DNA of 64,000 nucleotides from Planctomycetota bacterium. Lineage in GTDB: Bacteria; Planctomycetota; GCA-002687715; DRQF01. This document shows, piece after piece, positions 1-9,800 of the stretch. Below the pieces are notes generated by a model, which saw nothing but the letters and a program-made list of their open reading frames with translations, did not search any database and had not been told where the DNA came from. The position numbers and the translations under genes are program-made. How positions within the stretch are numbered: the first letter of the stretch is position 1; every line of letters begins with the position of its first letter. The stretch lies in the NCBI GenBank assembly GCA_020639295.1, contig JACKGY010000004.1, positions 620,001-684,000 on the forward strand, read 5' to 3'.

Positions 1-1
1 C

Positions 2-1645
2 AACATCTACTGGCGCGACTTCATGATGAAGATCGCCTTCTATCCGACCTACTTCCGCCTGAAGAAGCTGCCCACGGTGACCGCGGTGACGATCGCGACC
101 CTGGTGGCCTTCTTCGCCACCTGGTTCTTCCACGCCTGGCAGTTCTTCTGGCTGCGCGGCACCTGGCTCCTCCAGGCCACGGACATGACCTTCTGGGGCG
201 CGCTCGCGATCCTGGTTCTCGGGTCGGCGCTTCGCCAGCTGAAGGCCGCCAAGGCGGCCCGGAAACCGGCCGACGCGCCCTGGTCCCTCGCCGAGGCCCT
301 GCGCGTCACCCGTTCGGCCTCGATCGTCTTCGTCTCCATGTGCTGCCTGCTCAGCTACTGGAGCTGCAACCGGCCGGGCGACTGGTTCGGCATGTTCGGT
401 CTCGCGTTCCGCGACGGGCTCCTGCTCGCGCCGGCCTTCTGGCTGCTGGTGCTGGGCGTGCCGACCCTCGGAGTCCTGCTCCACCTGGGCGCCCATCTCC
501 GCGACCGCCGCTTCGGCCGCGGCCCCCTCGCCTTCGGTCCGAAGGCGACGCTGGTGCTCTCCGGCGGCCTCCTCATCGCGCTGCTCGGCCAGCCGGCCCT
601 CCATCGCCGACTTCCCGACGAGATGGCAACCTTCCTGCGCAGCCTCACCCAGGACAGCTTCCGTCAGAGCGACGTGGAGCTGATGGAGCGGGGCTACTAC
701 GAGAACCTCCTCGGCACCGACCGCTTCACCAGCCACCTCTGGGACCTCCAGATGCAGAGGCCGAGCGACTGGGTGCCCTTCGCCGACAGCGAGTTCGCCG
801 AACCGATCGACGACGAGATCCTCCAGTACCGGATCAAGGCGGGGGTCGACGGCATCTTCCATCGCGTCCCCTTCATCACCAACCGCTGGGGCATGCGCGA
901 TCGCGACTACGAGGAGACCAAGCCGGAGGGGGCCTTGCGCATCGTGCTCTACGGCAGCTCCTACGCCGTCGGCAGCGGCGTCGAGCAGGAAGATGCCTGG
1001 GAGAAGCGGACCGAACGCTGGCTGAACGAGGAGAAGGCGGGCGGCCGCTACTCCAGCTACGAGATCCTCAACCTCGCCGTGCCGGGTTACACGACCGTGC
1101 ATCGGGCGCTCTTCGCCCGGCGGACGATGGCCCGGTTCGCGCCCGACATCGTCCTGGTCACGCTCCTCGATCGTGACGACTCCTTCACCGCCTCGCGGCT
1201 GGTCCGGCCGATCCGGCGTGGCGCCCGTCTGCCCGCCGAGCTGGAGGACGTCCGGCGGCGCGCCGGCATCGATCGCGACACGCCGGAGGATCAGGCCATC
1301 GCCCGGCTGCGTCCCTTCGTCGACGAGATCGTCCTCTGGAGCTGGCGGATGATCGAGGAGGACTGCCGGAAGCTGGGCGCCAGGCCGGTGCTCGTGGCGA
1401 TGATGACCGAGCGCGAGGGTGCCGATCACGATGCCTGCAAGCGTCTCTGCCGGCTCGCCCGCGAGCAGACCGGGCTGTTCGTCCTGGAGCTGGAGGGCAT
1501 CTGGGGCGATCATGATCCGCGCAAGCTGAACGTCGCCCCCTGGGATCGACATCCGAATTCCTTCGGTCACCAGTTGATGGCCGAAGCCCTGATCAAGGCC
1601 CTCGAGGCCGAGGGCGAGGCGCTCGGCCTCGGCCTGAAGAACTGA
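2..1645 (+). CDS. MBOAT O-acyltransferase fused to SGNH hydrolase-like domain (5' partial)
   Basis: The reading frame is open from base 2, so the N-terminal half of the protein lies outside the window and the first internal ATG (base 23) is not a real start. Visible residues 1-60 carry the end of an MBOAT domain, with a membrane segment ending in WFFHAW; its His (visible residue 44) fits the conserved MBOAT histidine. Several further membrane helices follow to about residue 200. Residues about 310-547 form an SGNH/GDSL-like domain: the nucleophile block reads YGSSY (Ser320) and the terminal block DRHPNSFGH supplies Asp515 and His517. Dlt and Alg systems use separate MBOAT and SGNH-type proteins to move acyl groups onto envelope polymers; here both are in one chain. 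It is followed after 29 bases by the carrier-protein gene, so it is probably the transferase of the same pathway. The acceptor is unknown. Confidence 0.8.
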   Translation, partial: NIYWRDFMMKIAFYPTYFRLKKLPTVTAVTIATLVAFFATWFFHAWQFFWLRGTWLLQATDMTFWGALAILVLGSALRQLKAAKAARKPADAPWSLAEALRVTRSASIVFVSMCCLLSYWSCNRPGDWFGMFGLAFRDGLLLAPAFWLLVLGVPTLGVLLHLGAHLRDRRFGRGPLAFGPKATLVLSGGLLIALLGQPALHRRLPDEMATFLRSLTQDSFRQSDVELMERGYYENLLGTDRFTSHLWDLQMQRPSDWVPFADSEFAEPIDDEILQYRIKAGVDGIFHRVPFITNRWGMRDRDYEETKPEGALRIVLYGSSYAVGSGVEQEDAWEKRTERWLNEEKAGGRYSSYEILNLAVPGYTTVHRALFARRTMARFAPDIVLVTLLDRDDSFTASRLVRPIRRGARLPAELEDVRRRAGIDRDTPEDQAIARLRPFVDEIVLWSWRMIEEDCRKLGARPVLVAMMTEREGADHDACKRLCRLAREQTGLFVLELEGIWGDHDPRKLNVAPWDRHPNSFGHQLMAEALIKALEAEGEALGLGLKN

Positions 1646-1674
1646 GTCGCCGTCTGGCGACGGGAGCAGAGGAC

Positions 1675-1938
1675 ATGGCAAGCCAAGAGATCCGCGCCGC
1701 GGTCAAGGACTACATCATGGAGGAGTTCCTGCCCGGCGAGGACCCCGCCACCGTCAGCGACTCGACCGCGCTGCTCAGCGAGGGCATCCTCGACTCGATC
1801 GCCACGATCAAGCTCGCGGCCTGGCTCGAGGATCACTACGGCATCGAACTCGAGGCCCACGAGATGAGCGTGGACAATCTCGACAGCATCGCGGCGATCG
1901 CGGCGATCGTCACCAGCAAGCTCGAAGCCCGGGGCTGA
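1675..1938 (+). CDS. Stand-alone acyl/peptidyl carrier protein (PCP)
   Basis: This 87-residue acidic protein has the length and helical pattern of a free-standing carrier protein. The phosphopantetheine attachment site is ILDSI, with Ser41 as the modified residue, and the following stretch IKLAAWLEDHYGIEL is typical helix II to III. Its stop codon overlaps the ATG of the adenylation gene by one base, so the two are translationally coupled. From the neighbours it probably carries a prolyl group that is then oxidised, like PltL or CloN5 in pyrrole pathways. A D-alanyl carrier (DltC-like) role is the alternative. The start has a weak GAGGA upstream. Confidence 0.88.
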   Translation: MASQEIRAAVKDYIMEEFLPGEDPATVSDSTALLSEGILDSIATIKLAAWLEDHYGIELEAHEMSVDNLDSIAAIAAIVTSKLEARG

Positions 1939-3485
1939 TGAGCGGCCGCCGGCTCCAGGATCTGCTCGCGAGCTCGGTCGCCGCGCGGCCGGACGCGGCG
2001 GCGCTGATCGAGGCCGGGAGTCCCGGGCCGGCCTGGAGCTACCGCGACCTGGCCGCCGCCGCGGCCGCGATCGACGCCGTCCTCGCCGAGATCGGGGTCG
2101 GGCCCGGCGATCGCGTCGGCATCCACCTGGCCAAGAGCCAGGCCGCGGTGGCCGCGCTCTTCGCCGTCCTCGGCCGGGGCGCGGCCTACGTGCCACTCGA
2201 CGTCACCGCGCCGGTCTCGCGCCTGGCCTGGGTCGCGCGCGACTGCGGCCTGCGCGCCCTGGTCGGGGCAGCGCCCGCGTTCGAGGCCCTCGTCGCCGAG
2301 CTCGATCTCGTCCCGACCGCGGCCCGCGACCTCGGTCTTTCCGGCCTGGCCGAGCCCCTGAAGATCCTCGCCAGCGGCTGGAGCGAGGCCGACCACCGCG
2401 CCGAGCTGCCGGCGGGCGAGGAGCTGGCCTACATCCTCTACACCTCGGGATCGACCGGTAGGCCCAAGGGCGTCATGCACTCGCATCGGAGCGCGCTCGC
2501 CTTCGTCGACTGGTGCAGCGAGGTCTTCGAGCCGCGACCGGAGGACGTGTTCTCCTCGCATGCTCCCTTCCACTTCGACCTGTCCATCCTCGACCTCTAC
2601 GTCTCGTTGAAGCACGGGGCCAGCCTGGTGCTGATCGGCGAGGAGCTGGGCAAGCAGCCACGCGCCCTGGCCCCGATCATCGCGGAGCATCGGATCAGCA
2701 TCTGGTATTCGACCCCGTCGATCCTCTCGCTGCTCTGCTTCTACGGCCGTCCCGAGCGGAGCGATTGCACCAGCCTGCGTCTGGTCCTCTTCGCCGGCGA
2801 GGTCTTCCCGCTCAAGAACCTGAACGCGTTGCGCGAGCTCTGGCCCTGGCCGCGCTACGCCAATCTCTACGGCCCGACCGAGACCAACGTCTGCACCTGG
2901 TACGAGCTGCCCGAGGGCCCGATCACGGCCGATCTGCCGATCGGCGCCGTCTGTGCCCCGGACCGGGGCCTGGTGGTCGACCCCGAGGGGCGAGTGGTGG
3001 CGGCGGGCGAGGAAGGCGAGCTGGTGATCGCCGGCGGCACCGTGATGAAGGGCTACTGGAACCTGCCCGAGCGTTCCGCCGGCGCCTTCCTCGAGCTCGA
3101 CACCGGGGCCGGCTACTACCGCACCGGCGACCTCGTGCGCGACCGTGGTGATGGCCAGCTCCTCTTCGTCGGCCGGCGCGATCGCATGGTGAAGCGGCGC
3201 GGCTACCGGGTCGAGCTGGGGGAGATCGAGGCGGCGCTCTGCCGGCTCGACGAGGTCTACGAGGCCGCGGCGGTGGCGCTCGTCGATGCCGAGGGTGCCA
3301 CCCTCATCCGGGCCTTCGTGGTCTGGCGCGCGCCCGAGCCGCCGGCCCTGGTCGCGATCAAGAAGGCCCTCGGTCGTGAGCTGCCGCTCTACATGCTTCC
3401 CGACTCCTTCGTCTGGGTCGAGAATCTGCCCAAGAACGCGAACGACAAGATCGACTACGAGGCCCTGAAGAGGACCGGTTCATGA
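1938..3485 (+). CDS. Stand-alone adenylation enzyme, predicted L-prolyl-AMP ligase (PltF/RedM/CloN4-like)
   Basis: A 515-residue AMP-dependent ligase of the NRPS adenylation type that loads an amino acid onto a carrier protein. Core motifs: YTSGSTGRPKGV (about residue 168), FDLS (213), NLYGPTETN (309), YRTGDLV, and the terminal NANDKIDY with catalytic Lys504. Reading the GrsA pocket positions against this protein gives D214, L215, L218, Y257, L284, A286, L310, V318, C319, K504, that is DLLYLALVCK. To my recollection this is the proline code of the ligases that start pyrrole-2-carboxyl synthesis. The alignment was done by eye. The gene overlaps both neighbours (1 and 4 bases), which are a carrier protein and a flavin dehydrogenase, the same trio as in pyoluteorin and prodigiosin clusters. 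DltA-type D-alanine activation is less likely given the dehydrogenase. Confidence 0.85.
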   Translation: MSGRRLQDLLASSVAARPDAAALIEAGSPGPAWSYRDLAAAAAAIDAVLAEIGVGPGDRVGIHLAKSQAAVAALFAVLGRGAAYVPLDVTAPVSRLAWVARDCGLRALVGAAPAFEALVAELDLVPTAARDLGLSGLAEPLKILASGWSEADHRAELPAGEELAYILYTSGSTGRPKGVMHSHRSALAFVDWCSEVFEPRPEDVFSSHAPFHFDLSILDLYVSLKHGASLVLIGEELGKQPRALAPIIAEHRISIWYSTPSILSLLCFYGRPERSDCTSLRLVLFAGEVFPLKNLNALRELWPWPRYANLYGPTETNVCTWYELPEGPITADLPIGAVCAPDRGLVVDPEGRVVAAGEEGELVIAGGTVMKGYWNLPERSAGAFLELDTGAGYYRTGDLVRDRGDGQLLFVGRRDRMVKRRGYRVELGEIEAALCRLDEVYEAAAVALVDAEGATLIRAFVVWRAPEPPALVAIKKALGRELPLYMLPDSFVWVENLPKNANDKIDYEALKRTGS

Positions 3486-4630
3486 GCCTGGAGCTGAGCG
3501 CTGACCAGAAGACCCTGCGGCGCGAGATCGTCGCCTTCGCGCGCCGGGAGCTGGGGCCGGGAGCGGGCGAGCGCGATCGCGAGGCCAGCTTCTCGCGCGA
3601 GCTCTGGCAGGCCTGCGGTCGCATGTCCCTCCCGGGGCTCTGCGTCGCCGAGGAACATGGCGGCCTGGGCCTGTCGCCGATCGACACCGCCGTGGCCCTC
3701 GAGGCTCTCGGCTACGGCTGCGAGGACGGCGGCCTGGTCTTCGCCATCTGCGCCCATCTGCTGGCCTGCGTGGTGCCGATCGCCCGTCACGGTCGGGACG
3801 AGCAACGGGCGCACTACCTCCCCGGCCTGGTGGACGGCCGGTTGATCGCGGTCAACGGCATGACCGAGACCGAGTCCGGTTCCGATGCCTTCGCCATGAG
3901 CACGACGGCGCGGCCGGTGCCGGGAGGCTTCATTCTCGAAGGACGCAAGACCTTCTCCTCGAACGGGCCGGTGGCCGATCTCGCGCTCGTCTACGCCGCG
4001 ACCGATCGCGCCAAGGGTTTCGCCGGCGGCGTCACCGCCTTCCTGGTCGACACGGACAGCCCCGGATTCTCCTCCGGGCAGCGCTTCTCGAAGATGGGCC
4101 TGCGTTCCTGCGCCATCGGCGAGCTGGTGCTGGAGGGGGTCTTCGTCCCGGAAGGCCGGGTGCTCGGCGGCGTCGGCGGCGGCGGTGCGATCTTCGCCGA
4201 GTCGATGAACTGGGAGCGTGCCCTCCTCGCGGCGAGCCACGTGGGCACGATGGAACGGTTGCTCGAGACCGCGGTCGGCTATGCCCGGAGCCGTCGATCC
4301 GCCGGCAAGGCGATCGGCAAGTACCAGGCCGTCGCCCACAAGCTGGCCGACATGCGCATTCGCCTCGAAGCCGCCCGGCTCATGGTCTGGCAGGCCGCCG
4401 GCAAGCTGGAGAGCGCGCGCGATGCCTCGCTCTACGCCTCGATGGTCAAGCTCGCGGTGAGCGAATCGCTGGTCGAGTCGGCGATGGCGACGGTGCAGGT
4501 CCTGGGCGGCTACGGCATCATGACCGAGTACGGCGTCGAGCGGGTCCTGCGCGACGCGATGGCCAGCACCATCTACTCCGGCACCTCGGAGATCCAGCGC
4601 AACATCGTCGCCCGCTGGCTGGGTCTCTGA
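3482..4630 (+). CDS. Acyl-CoA dehydrogenase-family flavoenzyme, predicted prolyl-carrier-protein oxidase (PltE/RedW/PigA-like)
   Basis: A 382-residue flavoenzyme with the complete acyl-CoA dehydrogenase fold, including MTETESGSDA around residue 127 and a C-terminal SGTSEIQRNIVAR. The position that holds the catalytic Glu in medium-chain enzymes (before GTS) is Ser366. Instead Glu245 in SMNWERALLA sits where isovaleryl-CoA-type and, as I recall, PigA-type prolyl oxidases carry their base. The start ATG overlaps the ligase stop (ATGA). Together with the prolyl-type ligase and carrier protein it most likely oxidises prolyl-S-PCP to pyrrolyl-2-carboxyl-S-PCP, or to a pyrroline as AnaB does in anatoxin synthesis. 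The product cannot be decided from sequence. A role in ordinary fatty acid oxidation is unlikely in this setting. Confidence 0.83.
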   Translation: MSLELSADQKTLRREIVAFARRELGPGAGERDREASFSRELWQACGRMSLPGLCVAEEHGGLGLSPIDTAVALEALGYGCEDGGLVFAICAHLLACVVPIARHGRDEQRAHYLPGLVDGRLIAVNGMTETESGSDAFAMSTTARPVPGGFILEGRKTFSSNGPVADLALVYAATDRAKGFAGGVTAFLVDTDSPGFSSGQRFSKMGLRSCAIGELVLEGVFVPEGRVLGGVGGGGAIFAESMNWERALLAASHVGTMERLLETAVGYARSRRSAGKAIGKYQAVAHKLADMRIRLEAARLMVWQAAGKLESARDASLYASMVKLAVSESLVESAMATVQVLGGYGIMTEYGVERVLRDAMASTIYSGTSEIQRNIVARWLGL

Positions 4631-4748
4631 GGCGAGGCTCGAGGTCCAGTGCGCCGGTCCGATCGACCCTGCGCGAGGACCGCGACCGGTCGAGAATCCC
4701 CGGGGTCGGGCCCCGAATGAAGGGCCTCGTGTCGACAAGGAGCGAGTG

Positions 4749-5639
4749 ATGATCCGGGTTCAGGCCCTGAGAAAGTCCTTCGGTGAGGTCACGGCGGTCG
4801 CCGGTCTCGACCTCGAGGTCGAGGAGGGCGAGATCCTCGGCCTGCTCGGGCCCAACGGCGCCGGGAAGTCCACCACCATCGGGATGATGGTGGGCGTCGT
4901 CCGGCCCGATTCGGGCAGCATCGACGTGGGTGGGCTCGGGCCGCCGAGCGGGCCGGAGGCCCGCCAGCTGATGGGCGTCGCGCCGCAGCGGCTCTCGCTC
5001 TACGAGGAGCTGAGCGGCATCGAGAACCTGCGCTTCTTCGCCCGCTACCAGGGCGTGTCCCCGGAACGGCTGGCCGAGCGCGTGGCCTGGGCCCTGGCCT
5101 TCGCCGGTCTGGAAGAGAAGGCCGGAAAGCGCGTGCGGGGCTACTCGGGTGGCATGCAGCGCCGCCTCAACCTGGCCTGCGCGGTCATCCACGAGCCACG
5201 CCTGCTCTTCCTGGACGAGCCGACCGCCGGCGTCGATCCCCAGTCCCGGGCGCGCCTCTTCGACAGCATCGAGGAACTCAAGGCGACCGGAGTCACCATC
5301 GTCTACACCACCCACCACATGGAGGAGGCGGAGCGTCTCTGTGATCGCGTGGCCATCATGGATCACGGTCGCATCCTCGACCTCGGCCGCGTCGCCGACC
5401 TGATCGGCCGTCATGGCGGCGCGAGCCGGGTCGAGGCGCGGCTCGCGGCGGCCCCGCCCGCGGCGGCGGTGGCTCCGGGGCCGATCGAGGGCGACCGGCT
5501 GACCTTCACCTCGAACCGCGCCCTCGAGGATCTCCTCGCCCTGGGTCAGGCCGGCTGGCAGCTCGCCGACTTCAAGGTCACCCAGCCGAACCTGGAGACG
5601 GTCTTCATGGAACTCACTGGTCGGAGGCTTCGGGACTGA
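4749..5639 (+). CDS. ABC transporter ATP-binding protein
   Basis: A 296-residue ABC ATPase with Walker A GPNGAGKST, signature YSGGMQRRLNLA, Walker B LLFLDEP and H-loop TTHHMEE. The C-terminal 70 residues are the small extension typical of DrrA/CcmA-type exporters of drugs, lipids or polysaccharide. I chose the ATG at 4749 because AAGGAG lies six bases upstream; an in-frame GTG at 4746 is possible. Its stop overlaps the start of the permease gene. It is separated by 118 bases from the acyl-modification cassette on the same strand, so co-transcription is possible but not shown. The substrate is unknown. Confidence 0.9.
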   Translation: MIRVQALRKSFGEVTAVAGLDLEVEEGEILGLLGPNGAGKSTTIGMMVGVVRPDSGSIDVGGLGPPSGPEARQLMGVAPQRLSLYEELSGIENLRFFARYQGVSPERLAERVAWALAFAGLEEKAGKRVRGYSGGMQRRLNLACAVIHEPRLLFLDEPTAGVDPQSRARLFDSIEELKATGVTIVYTTHHMEEAERLCDRVAIMDHGRILDLGRVADLIGRHGGASRVEARLAAAPPAAAVAPGPIEGDRLTFTSNRALEDLLALGQAGWQLADFKVTQPNLETVFMELTGRRLRD

Positions 5640-6796
5640 TGTTGCGCTCGATCTGGATCCTCGCCAGGAAGGACCTCCGTCTGCTCGGTCGCGACCCGAT
5701 GAGCCTGTTCTTCATCGCCGTCTTTCCGGTGATCCTCGGCGTCGCCTTCGGCCTCATGAACGAGGGCTTCGCCGACGAACCGGAGGTGGCCGAGGCCGTC
5801 CTGCTGGTTCACGACGCCGACGCCAGCGAGGTATCGCGCGACTTCATCGCCGCGCTCGACGCCCAGGCCGCGGTCGCGGTGAAACGCGTCGACTCGCTCG
5901 ACGCCGGCCGCCAGGAGGTGATGAAGGGCCGCGCGCTCGGCCTGTTCGAGATCGTCCCCGGCTTCGGCGAATCCGCCGGCCTGGTCTTTGCCGAGAAGGC
6001 TCCGCGCGTCGGTCTGGCGATCGATCCCTCACGGCCGGCCGAAGGGCAGCTCCTGCGCGGGGCCGTGATGCAGGGGATCGGCGACCTCGTCGCCCGCCGG
6101 TCACCCTTACCGGGCCGCGAGGGTCGGGCGCTCGAGCTGGTGACCATCGAGGCCATCGCCCTCGGCCACGAGACGGCCGACGGGGCGCCGGTCGATCGGA
6201 TCCGTTCCGGCTACGACGTCAGCTTTCCGTCGGCGATCCTCTGGGGCGTGCTCGGCTGCATCGCCGGCTTCGCGATCTCGATCGCGCGCGAGCGGGCGAG
6301 TGGCACCTTCTATCGCCTGAGCGTGGCGCCGCAGCCGCGGGCGGCCATCCTCCTCGGCAAGGGCCTGGCCTGCGCCTTGACCGCGATCGCGGTGGTGCTG
6401 TTCCTCACCCTGATCGGCTGCGCCCTGGGCCTCGAGCTGCGGAGTCCCTTCCTCTTCGTCCTCGCGACCCTCGGGATCGCCTGGTGCTTCTCGGGCCTGA
6501 TGATGGCCCTCGCCACGATCAGCCGGTCGGAGAACGCCGTGGCCGGCGCGGGCTGGGCCCTCAACGTCACCATGAGCCTGATCGGCGGCGGGATGATCCC
6601 GCTCGCCTTCATGCCCGCCGGGATGCGGACCCTGTCCGACTTCAGCCCGGTGAAGTGGGGCATCCTCGCGCTCGAAGGCGCGATCTGGCGCGGCTTCGAC
6701 CTCGTGGACCTGCTGCCGGCCCTCGGCGTCCTGATCCTGCTCGGCGCCCTCGGCTATCTCTTCGGGGTCCGTCGGCTCGCGGCCATCGACTCCTGA
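5639..6796 (+). CDS. ABC-2 type transporter permease
   Basis: A 385-residue membrane protein with the ABC-2 permease layout: one N-terminal membrane segment (SLFFIAVFPVILGVAFGLM, residues 23-41), a large extracytoplasmic loop of about 160 residues, then five or so helices from residue 200 to the end. It starts in the one-base overlap TGATG with the ATPase gene, so the two form an exporter of the NatB/YhaP or DrrB kind. The gene ends 40 bases from the convergent papain-like protease gene. Substrate not predictable; drug, lipid or polymer export are all possible. Confidence 0.87.
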   Translation: MLRSIWILARKDLRLLGRDPMSLFFIAVFPVILGVAFGLMNEGFADEPEVAEAVLLVHDADASEVSRDFIAALDAQAAVAVKRVDSLDAGRQEVMKGRALGLFEIVPGFGESAGLVFAEKAPRVGLAIDPSRPAEGQLLRGAVMQGIGDLVARRSPLPGREGRALELVTIEAIALGHETADGAPVDRIRSGYDVSFPSAILWGVLGCIAGFAISIARERASGTFYRLSVAPQPRAAILLGKGLACALTAIAVVLFLTLIGCALGLELRSPFLFVLATLGIAWCFSGLMMALATISRSENAVAGAGWALNVTMSLIGGGMIPLAFMPAGMRTLSDFSPVKWGILALEGAIWRGFDLVDLLPALGVLILLGALGYLFGVRRLAAIDS

Positions 6797-6835
6797 GTGG
6801 AGCTTGGCGACGACGCCCGCGGACGCCGGACCGGG

Positions 6836-9800
6836 TCAGGGCTTGAACGAGAACCGCTTGGTGGCGCCGTTGGTGTAGTGCACGACCGCCTCGATGGCCG
6901 GCGCCTGGCTGCCGTAGGCGCGGTGCTCGAAGCCGTCGAAGAACTCGCCCCAGCGCCGGGTCACCCGGGCCGAGCGCGCCCGATCGTCCTCGTAGCCGTA
7001 GACCACGTGGTCGATCACCTCGAGCAAGCGCTCGGGGCCGGTGATCCGCATCACCCATTCGGGCACGGTCGCCAGCTCGTGCTTGAAGGGGGAGGGCGCG
7101 ACCGTGAGGACCAGTTCCTCGCCGGTCTTCTGGCTCTCGTCACCGAGGACGATCGTCGCGCCGGCCAGCTTGCCGTCCTGGCCGTAGCCGCCGGGGACCA
7201 CGGTGTAGCTGCCCGCCTTGGCGTAGGCGCGCTTGCGACTCTGGGGCCAGGCGCCGACGTCCTCGAACTTGAGCTTGTCCGCCGGATTGCCGATCCGGAA
7301 CGACTTCCACAGGTCCTTGATGCGCCACCAGTCGCCGATCGCCCGCGCATCGACCTGCCACCAGTCGTTGCCCCAGTAGCGCACCGAGTAGGTCCAGTTG
7401 ATGGGGGCCAACGGCAGGCCGATCTTGGGCTTCCAGGTCATGGTCTTGCCGTCGTCGCGCGTGAGGGTGACCGTCATGGTCTCCTCTCCGCCGGCGGTCC
7501 GTGAGTAGGCCAGGACGCCGGGGACTCCATTGCGGCAGTCGACCCGCTGGTCGAAGTACTCGAGATCGGCGTCCCAGAAGACCTCGGCGATCTTCGACCG
7601 CATGCCCACCCAGGCGTCGAGCACCATGAGGTCGCGATCCGGGTGCTCCCACTGGTAGTTGTCGTGGAGCATCAGCAGCGAATAGGGCTGCTCGCGCCGG
7701 ATCGCATCGGCCGTGGCGACGGTCGTCAGCGTCTCCTTGCGACCGTCCTTGAACAGCACCTCGGCGGTGATCGTGCACGAGCGATCGATGCGGATGTCGA
7801 GCCGACCGTCCGGGTCGGTCGACTGGAAGGGCTTGTAGGGCTTCTCCATGTCGATCGACTGGACGACGTAGTCGACCCTCTCGACCCCGGCGGCCTGCTG
7901 CTTCTCGTCACGGGCGATCATGAGGTCGATCTGCCACCAGGGCCGACCCTCGTCGTAACCCCAGAACTTCTCCTTCGCCCGCAGCGACAGCTCGGGGCGG
8001 AACTCGCCCGAGCTGAGCCTGGTCATCGGCAGCCTGATCCACTCCTCCCAGCCGGTGTGATAGTGGAGCTTGGCCTCGAGTTCGAAGGGCTTGGTGAGCA
8101 CGCTGGTCAGCGTTCGGCCGGCCGGGAAGCCGGTCCGGTTGAAGTTGTGGATGGTCTGCTCGCGGCGGGTCAGCGGATTGTGATACCACTCGACGCAGAT
8201 CACGCGCACCAGGTCCTCGTCGGGGCCGAAGGGACGGACCGTGAACTGGTGCGTGTCCTGATGCTTGAAGTCGAGGTAGGTCTCCGGCTTCGCCTGCATG
8301 TCGACGACCAGGCCGATGTTGTCGTTCGGCTTGATCGTCCGGCGGTGGACGTGGCGGATCTTCTTCTCGCGCCCGTCCTTCATGACGATGCGCACGTTGA
8401 GGACGGCCTCCTCGCCGCCGCTGAGACTCCAGTCCCAGCGCGGCGCGTCCGCGGCGGTCCAGGCCTGGTACTCCTTGTGATCCTTGCCGGTCTCCTCCTG
8501 GTAGAAGACCTTGTCGACGCGCTCCAGCGCCCGGCGATCGCCGACCAGGTACACGTGGCCGGTGAAGCGCGGCGTGCCGGTCTCGCGGCCGAGGTAGCGG
8601 TTCCAGGACTCGACCTCGATCCGGTCGGGATCGGCGTAGGCGGTGCCCTTCTCGAAGGTCACCCACTTCTCCAGCGTTCGCGTGCCACCCTTGGTGAGGT
8701 GCAGGGTGGCGATGGCGCGGAAGTCACGGGAGGTGGTGCCGAAGCAGGGGAAGCCCTGGAAGACCTTGTTCTCCCAGACCGTGGGCTGGGTGAAGAAGGG
8801 GTCGAGCGTCCAGACCACGTGGTCGACGTCGAACTGCTGCCGCACCGGGCGGTCGACCGTGAGCTCGAAGGAGTAGAGCGGGCGGCCGTCGTCGTCGACG
8901 CCGATCCGGCGCGACTCGACCTCGATCTTGTGTTCCTCGCTGACGTCGTCGGTGATCTTCGGATCGAGGTGGACGGTCTTGATGCCGCCGTCGATGTAGT
9001 GGATCTCGGCCGAGATCCGGCTCGGCGTCTGGCACATGCCGATGGCCTTCTCCTCGCCCGGCTTGCCATTGAATCCGGTGTTGGTCTGGACCGTGCTGCG
9101 CCAGTTCATGTTGCTGCCCACGTTCCAGACCACCTTGACGATGTCGTCGCGCTGTTCCAGCGGGAAGTCCAGTCCGGCCTCCCACCAGAAGTCGGGACGG
9201 CCGCCCGCGCCCGGGCCGTAGTAGTCGTCCCGGAAGATGATCCTGGCCTCGCGGAAGTCCGCCTTCGGGTTGGGACCGACGATCTCGCTGGCGATCTTCT
9301 GGGTCTTGCCGTCCTTGAACTGGATCAGACCTTCCAGCACCAGCGGATTCTGGGTGGTGCCGGCCACCGGCAGGAGGAAACGCAGGACGGCGAGGGGCGA
9401 GACGTAGCTCTGCCTCTCGTTCTTCTCGTTGGTCCAGGACCAGGTGACCTTCTCCACCTGGTCGAGCAGGGCCTTCGGGCCGCGCAGGTCGGCGGAGAAG
9501 ACGTAGATGAACTTGCCCAGGTCACGATCGTAGTGCGAGATGTCGGAGTAGCCGTGGGCCTTGAGGCTCTTGCGGTCGAGCGGCTTCGGCCGGGCGATGC
9601 CGTCGGCGCCGATCTGGACCGGTTCCTCGACGTCCTCGATCGTGCAGGCCCAGTTGCAGAAGACGCTGTCGTCCTTGGCGATCTTGATCAGGTCGAAGAG
9701 GGCGTAGTCGACCCAGGCGTAGCCGTTCTTGTTCCACTTCGTGCCCCAGGAGTTCTGGATCAGGAAGGCGCCCTTCGAATCGTCGTAGCCGACCACCACC

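Noticed and set aside
2..4630. Classical dlt operon (D-alanylation)
   Set aside because: The flavin dehydrogenase has no place in D-alanylation, and the adenylation pocket reads as proline rather than alanine. Kept only as the alternative.
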